A stretch of DNA of 64,000 nt from JARFQH01 sp963825595 (GCA_963825595.1 CAWGUE010000022.1:108475-172474); one strand, 5' to 3'. Counted from the first letter of the stretch, positions 18,589 to 28,259 are shown. Numbers and translations are program-made. The notes: generated by a model from the sequence alone, not told the origin.

Positions 18589-19196
18589 ATACGCCGACAG
18601 TCGCCGCCATCATTCTGGCCGCCGGAAGTTCTCAGCGGATGGGGCAATTCAAGCCTCTGCTGCAGGTCAACGGTCAAACCTTGATCCAGCGGGCCATTGT
18701 GGTTTTCCGCAAAAATTGGATCGAAGACATTATCGTGGTCACCGGCCACCGGGCGGCCGACCTGGAAGCCGCATTGGATCGGGGCGAGGTGTGCATCGCT
18801 CGCAATGAATTTTATGCCCGGGGAATGTTTTCCTCGGTGAAGGTCGGGATGCGGCATGTACCGGCCCGTTGCGAGGCTTTTTTTGTCCTGCCGACGGACA
18901 TGGCCTTTGTCCAGCCGGACACCATCGGCCGCTTGATCAGGGCGTATCGGGATCATCCCGGTCGCATCTGCTATCCCTGTCTGGAAAACCGGCGCGGCCA
19001 TCCACCCCTGATTCCGGCCTGTCTGGTTCGAGAAATCGCCGACCATGACGGAAAGGGTGGCCTGCGCCGGGTATTGAAACGCCGGGCCGACCTGGCTCTG
19101 GACGTGACGGTGGCAGACCGTCACATTCTGCTCGACCTCGACACGCCCGATGATCTTTTGGCGCTGACTCGGACGATGCGATCCACGTCGGCTTGA
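18585..19196 (+). CDS. MobA-like nucleotidyltransferase (MocA-type cytidylyltransferase)
   Basis: A 203-residue NTP transferase starting at the ATG that overlaps the xdhC stop. The nucleotide-binding motif is ILAAGSSQRMGQFKPLLQVN at residues 8-27, followed by DIIVVTGHRAADLEAAL and the metal-binding loop VLPTDMAFVQPDTI. MocA joins CMP to molybdopterin to give the dinucleotide cofactor used by xanthine dehydrogenase-family enzymes; the divergent hydroxylase genes and xdhC make this the likely role. Other members of this family act on sugars, so substrate is inferred from context. Confidence 0.85.
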   Translation: MNTPTVAAIILAAGSSQRMGQFKPLLQVNGQTLIQRAIVVFRKNWIEDIIVVTGHRAADLEAALDRGEVCIARNEFYARGMFSSVKVGMRHVPARCEAFFVLPTDMAFVQPDTIGRLIRAYRDHPGRICYPCLENRRGHPPLIPACLVREIADHDGKGGLRRVLKRRADLALDVTVADRHILLDLDTPDDLLALTRTMRSTSA

Positions 19197-19255
19197 AACG
19201 AATTCCATTTTCCAGACTATGATTTCTGTTTGTAAGGACACCGCGAGGAAATCTT

Positions 19256-20490
19256 ATGAAACACCTGCGCTCGCAAGACCCGGAAGTATTCCGGATCATT
19301 GAGGCTGAAAAAGAGAGAACCGAGCAGACAATCGATTTAATCGCCGCCGAGAGTCATGCCCCCCATTCAATTCTGGAGGCCCAGGGATCCGTGTTCAACC
19401 TCAAGGCCGCCGAAGGCTATCCGGGACGGCGGTTTCATGCCGGTTGCGCCCGAGCCGACGACCTTGAGAGGCTGGCCGTGGCGCGCGGCAAAAAACTGTT
19501 CGGCGCAGAGCACATCAACGTGCAGCCCCACAGCGGAACCTCGGCCAACCTGGCGGTCTATTTTGCGGTACTTGAACCGGGAGACCGTGTTCTTGCCATG
19601 CGGCTGTCCCACGGCGGTCACCTGTCCCACGGCGATGCAGCCTCGATTACGAGCAAGTGTTTTCAGTTTGCGCATTATGGTCTCGATCCCGTACGGAACA
19701 GCTCGATTACGACGCGATCGCAGAGCAGGCGGCAGAGTTGAGCCCTCGCATGATCGTGGCCGGCGCTAGTGCCTATGCACGGCTGATCGATTATCGACGC
19801 TTGGCCGACATTGCCCGCAACGTTTCCGCCTATCTGCTGGTCGACATGGCTCACATCGCCGGACTGGTGGCAGCCGAGGTGATTCCCAGCCCGGTACCGG
19901 TCAGTGACTTTGTCACCTTTACAACCTATAAAACCCTGATGGGAGGCCGCGGTGGGGCGATCATCTGCAAGGAAAAGTATCGTCGGCAGATCGATCGGGC
20001 GGTTTTTCCGGGCAGTCAGGGAACCCCGGCACTGAACCAGGTGGCAGCCAAGGCGGTCTGTTTTCACCTGGCCGCCACCAGCGAATTTGCCGCGGTGCAG
20101 AAGCGGATCGTCGCAAACTCCGCCGCCATGGCCGACGAATTCAAAAACCGGGGCTACCGACTTATTTCAGGCGGTACGGATAATCACCTGGTACTGGTGG
20201 ATTTGCGATCCAAAGGATTGACCGGTCGGGCCGCTGAAGAAATGCTCGAAGCGAGCGGTATTATCGTCAACCGCAATGTGATTCCCAACGATCCTCAGCC
20301 TCCCGACCAGGCCAGCGGGATCCGGATCGGCGCCTCGGCCATCAGTGCCAGGGGACTCGTCATAACCGAAGCCATACGTATCGTCGGCATGATCGATGCC
20401 GTTTTGGGCAGCGGCGGTCAGCGGTCGGTTCTCAAGCGTGTTGCATCCGAAGTCGCGGCCATTTGCCGTGAATACCCGGCATACTCATAA
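19256..20490 (+). pseudogene. Serine hydroxymethyltransferase-like PLP enzyme with one frameshift
   Basis: Glycine/serine hydroxymethyltransferase fold. The first frame (to about 19695) reads DLIAAESHAPHSILEAQGS, YPGRRFHAGCARADDLE and VQPHSGTSANLAVYF; the second frame continues EQLDYDAIAEQAAELSPRM, LLVDMAHIAGLVAAEVIPSP and FTTYKTLMGGRGGAII, where the lysine is the PLP Schiff-base residue. At 19690-19700 one base appears lost (CCCGTACGGAACAG). Otherwise full length, about 411 codons. The substitutions in usual SHMT motifs (DLIAAES for NLIASEN) mark it as a paralogue, maybe used with other amino or keto acids. It may be a single sequencing error rather than a dead gene. Confidence 0.85.
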
Positions 20491-20536
20491 GATGACGCTC
20501 CAATGTCGGTTTCCACAATTCGATCCTATCGATCCA

Positions 20537-21610
20537 CTAATATATTTCTTCCAGTCGATAATGTCGACTCCCCAATCCCATCTTTTCGGCATGCGCGATC
20601 TGGATCGCCGGGTCGAGGGCCGGGTGGAATTTCTCGGCCAGGTTGGCGCCGTGGGCACGGGTCGTGAGGTCCAGGGTGGCCTGGTCGATGGCCACGATGT
20701 CGGTCGAGCCGAGAACGCCGATGTCCGGCACTGCCTTTTTTTGTTTTTTATTTAGACAGTCACAGTCGCGGGTCATGTCGACCATAACATTCAGATAAAC
20801 GGCTTTGGACCCGAAATGCCGCACCACTCCGGCGGCGTGTTCGGCCATGCTCCGCTGCAGGATGGCTGATTCGATCTCGTAGTCGTACTTGACCGCCCCG
20901 TAACGGCAGACGGCAATGCATTCGCCGCATCCGATACAGTTCTCCTGCGCGATGTAGGAAACCCCTTCCTGCTCGCTGATGGCATCGGTGGGACACCACT
21001 TGCGGCATTTACCGCAGTTTTCGCATGTGTCGGGTTCCACTTCCGGGGTGATGGAGCTGTGCTGGCGCATTTTCCCTGAACGGGACGAAAGTCCCATTCC
21101 GACGTTCTTGATGGCTGCCCCGATGCCGCTTCCCATGTGACCGGTGGCATGACTGATGACCACCATGGCATCGGCCAACAGAATCTGGCCGGCCATCTTG
21201 ACACTGTCGTGGAGTTCACCGCCGATGGTCACTTCCGCTTCGTCGGTGCCGCTGAGGCCGTCCACCGCGATGAAGGGTGCGCCCGTCCGGCGATAGTGGA
21301 AGCCGTGACGGTAAGCATGAATCGTGTGCTTGATGGCATTCTCCCGTTCGCCCTTGTACAGAGTCGCGGTGTCGGTGATGAAGGGCTGGGCGCCGGCGGC
21401 TTCGGCAATTTTGACGACCTCGGCTGCCAGCTCGGGTTTGACGTGGGTGGAATTGTTTTTTTCACCCACGTGCACCTTGATGGCCAGCATGTCGAGCTTG
21501 CGCAATCGTTTCGAAAATCGTGTCGCCGCCAGTACGGTTGACAGCGCTATAGCCTGGTCGGCCACCGGTGCAGCGTCGGCCACCGTTGCCAGATAAACGG
21601 TCGGTTTCAT
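20537..21610 (-). CDS. DUF362 domain 4Fe-4S protein
   Basis: A 357-residue cytosolic protein. The DUF362 part (AIKVHVGEKNNSTHVKPELA and SHATGHMGSGIGAAIKNVGM) is split by two ferredoxin motifs: CENCGKCRKWCPTDA and CIGCGECIAVCRYGA near residues 190-235, giving two 4Fe-4S clusters. Such proteins are common in anaerobes and thought to be electron carriers, sometimes in cofactor building; no reaction is established. It has a clean start with GGAGG upstream (AGGAGGTCATCTGG). It is transcribed away from the ferredoxin-AOR pair to its right. Confidence 0.9.
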   Translation of the reverse strand: MKPTVYLATVADAAPVADQAIALSTVLAATRFSKRLRKLDMLAIKVHVGEKNNSTHVKPELAAEVVKIAEAAGAQPFITDTATLYKGERENAIKHTIHAYRHGFHYRRTGAPFIAVDGLSGTDEAEVTIGGELHDSVKMAGQILLADAMVVISHATGHMGSGIGAAIKNVGMGLSSRSGKMRQHSSITPEVEPDTCENCGKCRKWCPTDAISEQEGVSYIAQENCIGCGECIAVCRYGAVKYDYEIESAILQRSMAEHAAGVVRHFGSKAVYLNVMVDMTRDCDCLNKKQKKAVPDIGVLGSTDIVAIDQATLDLTTRAHGANLAEKFHPALDPAIQIAHAEKMGLGSRHYRLEEIY

Positions 21611-21917
21611 TCCAGATGACCTCCTTGTTTGCGAAATGAACCCTTTTTACTATTGCCGCAAGATAGTGTCAACGCATGCACGGCTGATGTCTTCGGATAT
21701 TGCAATAAACCGTTATCGTTTTAATTCCGGAAGGCCTCTCTTGCGGGCGTCGCAAAATCGCGGAACGATGCCACTGCAAAATCTTCAGGCATTTTATGGT
21801 TATTGACACACAAATGCGTTCCTGCCACACTCCCTCAAGCTAAAATGATGTTCCTGTTTTCCACGATGGTGCGGTCTTTTTAAATCTCATTTCTGAGTTC
21901 GATCGAGGGAGACCCCG
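21611..21917. other. Divergent intergenic region
   Basis: 307 bases between the start of the DUF362 gene and the start of the ferredoxin-AOR operon. Promoters for both must lie here; I see no clear operator or hairpin. The downstream ribosome site is GATCGAGGGAGACCCCG. Confidence 0.5.
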
Positions 21918-22361
21918 ATGAAGATATTGACGACCCCGCGAATGGAGCGCTGTATCGGCTGCCATGCCTGTTCCCTGGCCTGTGCCCGGCTGGTTCACAA
22001 GCGCCTGTCCTGGGACACGGCCGGCATCCGCATCCTGTCCTCGGGTGGGTTGTCCACCGGTTTCGAAGCCAAACCCTGCCTCGCCTGCGACCCTGCACCC
22101 TGTGCTGCGGCCTGTCCCACCGGGGCCTATTCCCAGCGCAAGGGCGGCGGGGTGGTCGTGAAAAAAAAGCTGTGCATCCGCTGCGGCGCTTGCGACGAGG
22201 CCTGCCCGGTGGACGCCATCTATCTCGATCCGACGGGCGATCCGTTCGTGTGTATCCATTGCGGCCGCTGCGTTCCATTCTGCCCCCACGACTGCCTGGA
22301 AATGACCGATGTTCCTGGTACGTCGGATGCGGATGAGAAATCGAAGGAGACGGCATCATGA
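21918..22361 (+). CDS. Polyferredoxin partner of aldehyde:ferredoxin oxidoreductase
   Basis: A 147-residue HycB/DmsB-like electron carrier with four cysteine clusters: CIGCHACSLACARLV, CLACDPAPCAAACPTGA, CIRCGACDEACPVDA and CIHCGRCVPFCPHDC, enough for four 4Fe-4S centres. It would take electrons from the tungsten enzyme encoded next; the two genes overlap by ATGA (22358-22361), so they are co-translated. Cytosolic: no signal peptide. Confidence 0.92.
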   Translation: MKILTTPRMERCIGCHACSLACARLVHKRLSWDTAGIRILSSGGLSTGFEAKPCLACDPAPCAAACPTGAYSQRKGGGVVVKKKLCIRCGACDEACPVDAIYLDPTGDPFVCIHCGRCVPFCPHDCLEMTDVPGTSDADEKSKETAS

Positions 22362-24037
22362 TCCGGGATGATTTCAGAGTGCTGGTCGTTGACCTGTCGA
22401 CCGGCCGCGGCACTGTCGAGAGCCTGGAAGGACGGGATGTGCACGTGGGTGGCAGTGGCCTGGCGGCAGCGCTTTTCGAGCGCCATGGGCAGATGGACAA
22501 GCCCTGGAACGACCCGCGCCAGCCGATCATTTTCGCCATTGGCCCCCTGACGGGGTACTTTCCCTTGATGAGCAAAACCGTCTGCGCCTTCAAGTCGCCC
22601 TACCACGATCAATATGCCGAAAGCCATGCCGGCGGCCGAAGCGCCCTTTCCCTGCGTTTTGCCGATCTCGATGCTCTGGTAATCACCGGCCGGAGCGAGC
22701 GGCCGGTCTGTCTTTCCATCGGTTCGCGCCATCTCGACGTCGTGGACGTTCATTACCTGTGGGGCAAAGACGTGGGGACCACCGGTAAATTGCTGCGACG
22801 CATGTTCAAGGGATCCGGGCACCGCAGCATCTTGCGGATCGGTCTGGCCGGGGAGCGGGGTTCGGCCATGGCCGGCATCAACGTCGACACTTACCGCCAT
22901 TTTGGAAGGCTCGGGGGCGGGGCGGTCATGGGAGCCAAAAAACTCAAAGGTATCGTCATCCAGGGGGACGGCACGTTCATGCTTCCGGAAGGAAAGGAAT
23001 ACGCCAAACTGTACCAGAAGGTGCATATGCAACTCACCGACACCGAGATGATGCACAAGTACCACAACCTGGGGACGGCCGCGAACGTCGCCCTTTTGAA
23101 CGGGTTAAAAGCCTTGCCGATCCGAAACTTGCAGCAGACCACCGATCCGCACATCGAAGGCATCACCGGAGAGAATTTTGCCGAGCAAACCCTTTTGCGC
23201 AACACAGCCTGTGCCGGCTGCCCGGTGGGATGCATCCATGTGGGTTTTGTGCGCGAGAAGTTTATGGAGCCCAATCAGTATTTCTATCGCCAGGTGGCCT
23301 ACGACCACGAGCCGATCTTTGCCACCGGTGCCATGCTCGGCGTGACCGATCCCTTTGCCGTTCTCGACATTATGGACACGGTCGAGCAAACCGGGCTCGA
23401 CGTGATGTCCGCCGGGGTGGCACTGGCCTGGGCCACCGAGGCACTTGAGCAGGGCGTCGTCAAGGAAGAAGACACCTTGGTGCCTTTGAAGTTCGGTAAC
23501 GCCAAGACATACATCGCAGCTGTCTGGCACCTTGCTGCAGGAACGAATACCTTTTACCAATTACTTTCTCAAGGTACCGCAAAGGCCGCCGCTCATTATG
23601 GGGGCAGTGAATTTGCCTGTGTCCTCGGCCAGGAAATGGCCGGTTATGCCACCGGCGAGGTTTTTTTCGTGTCCCAGGCGTTGGGTTTCCGACATTCGCA
23701 CCTGGACTCCGGCGGCTATTCCTACGATCAAAAAGCCGAAGCGGTGGACCCGGGTGCGGCGGTCGAATTTATGGTCAAAGACGAGCAGGAACGGGTCTTT
23801 TTGACGTCGATGGTGGCCTGCCTTTTTGCTCGCGGTGTCTACACGAAAGAACTCCTGGCAGAGTGCCTCCATTCGGTGGGATACGACACGCTCGCAGAGA
23901 CCATCGAGGACGTGTCGCAGGGGATGCAGCAACGCCGGTGGCGAATTCGCCTGGCCACCGGTTACGATCCGATCACCGTAGAGATCCCGAGGCGATTCAG
24001 CGATGTCAGCACCTGGAAGGGCCCGATCGATGGGTAA
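22358..24037 (+). CDS. Aldehyde:ferredoxin oxidoreductase family, tungsten enzyme
   Basis: A 559-residue AOR-type enzyme, which oxidises aldehydes to acids (or the reverse) with a tungsto-bispterin. Pterin-binding text includes AFKSPYHDQYAESHAGGR, IGLAGERGSAMAGINVDTYR and HFGRLGGGAVMGAKKLKGIV. The 4Fe-4S ligands are the three cysteines of CAGCPVGC near residues 285-292 and the late cysteine of MVACLFARGVY near 487. It is somewhat shorter than classic AOR (about 605). Past the TAA the same frame goes on for 22 codons (MDRLRRQYAQKIVEMGRRES) to a TGA at 24104-24106, which looks like a natural C-terminal helix, so the stop may be recent. Substrate unknown. Confidence 0.92.
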   Translation: MIRDDFRVLVVDLSTGRGTVESLEGRDVHVGGSGLAAALFERHGQMDKPWNDPRQPIIFAIGPLTGYFPLMSKTVCAFKSPYHDQYAESHAGGRSALSLRFADLDALVITGRSERPVCLSIGSRHLDVVDVHYLWGKDVGTTGKLLRRMFKGSGHRSILRIGLAGERGSAMAGINVDTYRHFGRLGGGAVMGAKKLKGIVIQGDGTFMLPEGKEYAKLYQKVHMQLTDTEMMHKYHNLGTAANVALLNGLKALPIRNLQQTTDPHIEGITGENFAEQTLLRNTACAGCPVGCIHVGFVREKFMEPNQYFYRQVAYDHEPIFATGAMLGVTDPFAVLDIMDTVEQTGLDVMSAGVALAWATEALEQGVVKEEDTLVPLKFGNAKTYIAAVWHLAAGTNTFYQLLSQGTAKAAAHYGGSEFACVLGQEMAGYATGEVFFVSQALGFRHSHLDSGGYSYDQKAEAVDPGAAVEFMVKDEQERVFLTSMVACLFARGVYTKELLAECLHSVGYDTLAETIEDVSQGMQQRRWRIRLATGYDPITVEIPRRFSDVSTWKGPIDG

Positions 24038-24368
24038 GTGATGGATCGATTGCGTCGGCAATATGCCCAGAAAATTGTCGAGATGGGACGACGGGAATCC
24101 GGTTGACCCAAGGGTGAAATCTTTTCAGCTCTTTCATCATATATAGGGGAGGTACATAGCGCCCTCGGCTAAATGGTTGATGAGTTTGACCAATGCCCCG
24201 ATTTTGCTTCTTTTTGACCGCGCGGTAAAAGTTTTCGTGAAATGCGCCGGCTAAAGTTTTTCCCCCTCTTGGACGATAATACCTATAATCAATCCATTGA
24301 ATTGTTTCGGCCTCAAATTTACGCATGTAACCTGTGTAACCAGATGGGTTCAAAGATAGGACAGCCTC
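24038..24368. other. Intergenic stretch after AOR
   Basis: 331 bases. The first 69 continue the AOR frame after its stop (see that gene). I see nothing else supported; an A/T-rich segment before 24369 may hold the promoter of the lipoprotein gene. Confidence 0.45.
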
Positions 24369-25058
24369 ATGCAAAAAATTATTGGTACGATCTCGACCTT
24401 GGCAACACTGCTCATTTTGGTCGGCTGCGCAACTGTGTCCAAAGAGGACTGCCTGGTGACAGACTGGTTTGAAACCGGCCGCATGGATGGAATGCACGGG
24501 AAACCGCGGACGGCATTTCAAAACCGCGCCAAATCTTGCCTGGAGCATGGTATCAATGCGGACCGGCAGGCTTACTACCGGGGGCATGACGTGGGTTTGA
24601 CGTCTTACTGCACGGAGCAAAAGGGATTTGAACTGGGGAGCAAGGGGTTTGCATACCCATCCGTTTGTTCTTCCCAATTCGAAGAAAATTTCCGAACCGG
24701 CTACCAGAATGGTGTGCGAATATACTGCTCGCAGGAAAATGGCTTTGAGATGGGACACCGGGGTCAAGCATACCGGCCTGTTTGTCCAACCGAGTTGGAA
24801 CCGGATTTTAGAATCGGCTACCTGCAGGGGAAAGAGCTATACGAACATGAGTCAAAAATCGCCTCACTCCAACGACGCCTGGAAAAATTAGAACGAAAAA
24901 TAAGCAAAAAAGAAAAGAAGCTGTATTCTGATCATCTGAATGACGCGCAGCGGACGGAAATTCGTTCCGAGTTGAAATCTCTGGATTTGGAATACAGAGA
25001 GGTTTCTCTCGAATTGAAATACCTGGAAAAAACGATGCCGCTCGCCCAAGGGTATTAA
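24369..25058 (+). CDS. DUF2799 lipoprotein
   Basis: A 229-residue lipoprotein. The signal peptide ends in the lipobox LILVGCAT, so the mature protein starts at Cys20. The body has the DUF2799 pattern: DWFETGRMDGMHGKP, then repeated units of the form G-x-x-x-G-x-x-x-YC (YYRGHDVGLTSYCTEQKGFE, GYQNGVRIYCSQENGFE, GHRGQAYRPVC). A long C-terminal coiled coil follows (KIASLQRRLEKLERKISKKE). Probably anchored to the outer membrane; function unknown. It stands alone. Confidence 0.85.
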   Translation: MQKIIGTISTLATLLILVGCATVSKEDCLVTDWFETGRMDGMHGKPRTAFQNRAKSCLEHGINADRQAYYRGHDVGLTSYCTEQKGFELGSKGFAYPSVCSSQFEENFRTGYQNGVRIYCSQENGFEMGHRGQAYRPVCPTELEPDFRIGYLQGKELYEHESKIASLQRRLEKLERKISKKEKKLYSDHLNDAQRTEIRSELKSLDLEYREVSLELKYLEKTMPLAQGY

Positions 25059-25216
25059 ATTGTATAATTTTTGAATTCTTTTCGATTTTTCATTTCAAAC
25101 AGCCAATGTTTCATCAATTGGGATTCTATTCTTCCATAAGGCGACCGCAAGCGTAGTCTGAAGTCGCTGATTACTCCTTCCGCTCCAAGATTAACGAAAA
25201 CTCCACGGGGGCTCAA

Positions 25217-26095
25217 TTATTTAAGGACGTTTATCTGCTCTCGTCCTGCTGTAAGTATTGTTGACCTCGATTCGGCCCGCGAGTGACGCCTCAATATCCA
25301 CCACCCCGCGATACCCAGGCCGGCGAATACGGCCGCCATCGCCGCATTTCCAACCACGCCGCCCCCAATCGTGACATGCGGCGGTGCCGTGGCGGCCAAA
25401 TAGATTCGAGACATTGCATTGGCAAAAAGGAGCCCGAAGGCGCCCAGCGAGACCCAGGCCGCGATTCGTTGGCGGCCGCTTCCGATAAGTCCACCGATGA
25501 CCCCCCCGCCGTACCACAGGAAGGGCACGGTGGGTGCCGTCGCAAGCAGAGCAGGAGCGGAGAAGAAGAGGGGGGTCATTAATGGACTTGCCTGCTTCGC
25601 GCGGGTTGTCCAATAGCACAGCGTCAAGTTGACCGCGGCACCGGCGAAGAACAGACCGTATTTGATGGCCACCACCCACAGAGCGCGCCGCTGGTCGGCG
25701 TACATCATTGCCAGCATCAGCACTGCGGCGACGACACCGAGATAGACAAACTTCGGGGCATAGGCTCTCAGAAAGATATCCTCGGCCGCGGGCGGCCAGG
25801 TGCTGCGATGGTCGCGCAGTGCCGGCACGCCGAAAATGATTCCCAAAGCGATGAGCCACACGACCAGCATTGGCCCGAGGGTGAAAATCGAAGGCTGCAC
25901 GTAAAGGGCGAACAGGCTCGGGACCACAGCGAAACCATGACCGATGATAAATCCCGGCGAGCAAAGAAGAGCGATAAACGTTGCGCGGAGAATACCACGA
26001 GGCATACGGCCAGGGATCAGGCCGCAGAGGTACCAAGCCAAGAAAGCAGCCACCAGGCTGCCGGCCAAGATGAGTTGCAGGTTCATCGCATTCAC
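25217..26095 (-). CDS. Polytopic membrane protein of unknown function
   Basis: A 292-residue very hydrophobic protein with about eight predicted helices, for example QLILAGSLVAAFLAWYLCGL, TLGPMLVVWLIALGIIFGVP, VYLGVVAAVLMLAMMYADQ and AAMAAVFAGLGIAGWWIL. Short positively charged C-terminal tail. I do not recognise a family and no transporter motif is clear. Start could be the ATG at 26095 or the one at 26086. It is followed upstream on the same strand by a small membrane protein gene. Confidence 0.6.
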   Translation of the reverse strand: MNAMNLQLILAGSLVAAFLAWYLCGLIPGRMPRGILRATFIALLCSPGFIIGHGFAVVPSLFALYVQPSIFTLGPMLVVWLIALGIIFGVPALRDHRSTWPPAAEDIFLRAYAPKFVYLGVVAAVLMLAMMYADQRRALWVVAIKYGLFFAGAAVNLTLCYWTTRAKQASPLMTPLFFSAPALLATAPTVPFLWYGGGVIGGLIGSGRQRIAAWVSLGAFGLLFANAMSRIYLAATAPPHVTIGGGVVGNAAMAAVFAGLGIAGWWILRRHSRAESRSTILTAGREQINVLK

Positions 26096-26206
26096 CCGAT
26101 ACGGAGATAGAAAAAGAGAAAGAACACTTTCGCCGGGTAGCGCGCAAAATCAGACCGTCGAGATATGGATTTTGGAAAGGCTCAATTTTTATCTCGTAAA
26201 GGCCTG

Positions 26207-26398
26207 TTAGATTTTCTTTGTCTGATGGTATTCATGCCAATGGCTGATACCCATAAAAGAAATTCCGATGAGCAGCAGCAGGCCGTGGATAAAAGCGAAT
26301 TGTTCCGATAAAAGACAACCGACCAGAGTCGCTGCGAATATCGGCGCCCCAATTCTTCCAAGAAAATCCATCCAGAAGCTGTTATGATAAAGATTCAT
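26207..26398 (-). CDS. Small two-helix membrane protein, 63 residues
   Basis: Encodes two hydrophobic segments (GRIGAPIFAATLVGCLLSEQ and FIHGLLLLIGISFMGISHW) and a polar tail rich in His and Lys. A ribosome site AAAGGAAAGAT stands directly before the ATG at 26398, which supports a real gene. Family unknown. Confidence 0.5.
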   Translation of the reverse strand: MNLYHNSFWMDFLGRIGAPIFAATLVGCLLSEQFAFIHGLLLLIGISFMGISHWHEYHQTKKI

Positions 26399-26793
26399 AT
26401 CTTTCCTTTATATCGAAACATACACATGAAATATTCGGGATAGCCTGTCAAAGGGCGCATACCACAGCAGACGACGTCATTTCAACCCGCCGGGGCTTGC
26501 CGGTCAGAATCATCTCCAGCATCCATGACCGCTCCGCTGCACAGCAGGCTTGTGCCCTCGAAATGCTTCAGATAAATCTTGAAGTACAGTTAAGTACCTG
26601 AAGCCATCCGAGCTGTTTTTGATACGTTTCTATCGTCAGAACCTCGACTGCGCTTTTACGTTACTGTACTGGCTTATCTGTCAGTCGGTACTCTCCTCTT
26701 TCACGTGAACTGAACGACCTTTCCCGATCTGAATGCCTGGAACAACCATCGGCTTGGACGCAAAGATTCGTTATCGTTTCCATCATGGCCGGC
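26399..26793. other. Intergenic or degraded stretch
   Basis: 395 bases before the end of the decayed reductase gene. No frame is convincing; the stretch probably continues the decay seen to its right. Confidence 0.4.
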
Positions 26794-28118
26794 TCATGGT
26801 TCTTGCATAACCGGCCGAAACGCTATTGCCGCCCGCTGGGCACGAGATCCTGCTGATCCGGTGACGACGAAGCCCCAGCGATCGAGCAACACGCCGCCAT
26901 CGGCAAGAAAACCGGTGTTGGGGTCCAGCCCGATGAAGATAAAGGCCCCATCCATCGGCAGTTCTTTGGTCTCTTTGGTCTGGTTATCGACCACACCGAG
27001 CCTGGTGAGCTTTGCGTTTTCACCGTGGAATTCCTGTACTTCAGTGTGCCAGCGCACGTCGATTTTGGGATGTGTCAAAACTTTTTCCTGTATGATCCGG
27101 CTGGCCTTGAGCTCGCCGCTGCGCACCAGGATGGTGACATGTTCCGCAAACTTGATCAGCAGAAGACTTTCCTCGGCGGCGCTGTTGCCTCGACCGACAA
27201 CCGCGACTCTCTTGCCACGGTAAAAGGGTCCATCGCACGGTGGCGCAGAAGTAACACCCGCGGGCCGATAAGTTCGTCACCCAGCGGGGACCATCTATCA
27301 CCGTTTGTAGCGGCTGCCGGTTGCCATGATCTGTTTATCATCACGCGCATGGAAATCGAACATATCCTGCTGGAGATTGAATGGAGCACCCTGTTGTTCT
27401 TTACAGGTCTCTTCATCCTTGTGGGTGCCATGGAGCAAAAGGGCGTCAGAACGGCGGCCGGCAACATCTTTGCAGACCGGTAGCACCCCGTTTGAGACGC
27501 GTGATAGTGTGTTGTCATGGATCGCTGAGTCGAACGTACCGTTTACCTCTTGCGCCTGAAGCAGTTCCACGCCGAAACACGCTCGGCTTGCTCCCGCAGG
27601 CGCTGGGAAAATTGCCATCGGCTTCCGCCGATTCCCGCTGGGAAATCCCGGCATGAAATTCTCGAGACGCTCCGTCCCGGCCGCTTGTCCGCCGAACGCA
27701 GCGCGTTCGATGACCAGGGTGTCAATGAATACTAGCAACGACGCTACAGCCGTGTAGAGTGCAGCAGTCAGGCCGGCCGGGCCCACCACCCAAAACGATC
27801 AGATCGTAATGGCTTCGGCTTGCTTTGGTCTTCAGGCTCCCCAGTTTAGTCGGCCAGGTCATCCTCGGCATTGCTCGGCTCGGTCGAAAAAGAATCTTTC
27901 GGCGACCTCTCGTGGAGGCCGTCAGAAAAAATGTCATAGTGGGAATGATTCGTTTGCCGTTATGGTCGTTTTGATGACGAACGCCTCACCGCTCGTTATC
28001 CCTCCTCGATATCAGGGACCCAGTTGTAAGGGATCTGGTGTTCGCCTAAAAATTGTTTGCTGCGACGACAATCGGGGCACCAATGGGCGCCGTAAACAGT
28101 GATATCCGCACCAGTCAT
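26794..28118 (-). pseudogene. Glutaredoxin-thioredoxin reductase fusion, heavily decayed
   Basis: Read leftward from an ATG at 28118 with ribosome site GGAAAAGGAAC: ITVYGAHWCPDCRRSKQFLG (glutaredoxin with CPDC active site), GKRIIPTM, then SHYDLIVLGGGP / GPAGLTAALYTAVASLL (FAD-binding), ERAAFGGQAAGTERLENFMP, FGVELLQAQEV, MATGSRYKR, a damaged active site SARGCYFCATVRW, and the NADPH domain to GAFIFIGLDPNTGFL at about 26930. These lie in at least four frames with several stops, and the usual C-terminal FAD motif (GVFAAGD) is gone. The known family joins a glutaredoxin domain to TrxB and would reduce small dithiols. The region between ELLQAQEV and MATGSRY is about 130 bases too long; see the next entry. 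Confidence 0.82.
27350..27483 (+). pseudogene. Scrap of an ArsB/NhaD-type ion transporter inside the reductase pseudogene
   Basis: On the plus strand, 44 codons read LLEIEWSTLLFFTGLFILVG and AMEQKGV, which resembles the EVEW-TLLFF-GLFVLVG helix of ArsB/NhaD/citrate-transporter proteins. Its length matches the excess in the antisense reductase frame, so it looks like an inserted fragment. The resemblance is over one helix only and may be chance. Confidence 0.35.
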
Positions 28119-28259
28119 AGCAAGTTCCTTTTCCTTTATTTGTGGTAGAAGATCAACAGAAAAAAACACGCGCGACAGCGCATGGCCGAATAAGAGGGCC
28201 GCCTCTCAGTAATCTAATAATCACCAACCAGTTTGTAACCATTTTGTTTTGCTATCCGG

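Noticed and set aside
26399..26793. A minus-strand peptide LEMILTGKPRR resembling enoyl-CoA hydratase
   Set aside because: Only one short motif is seen with no second family segment.
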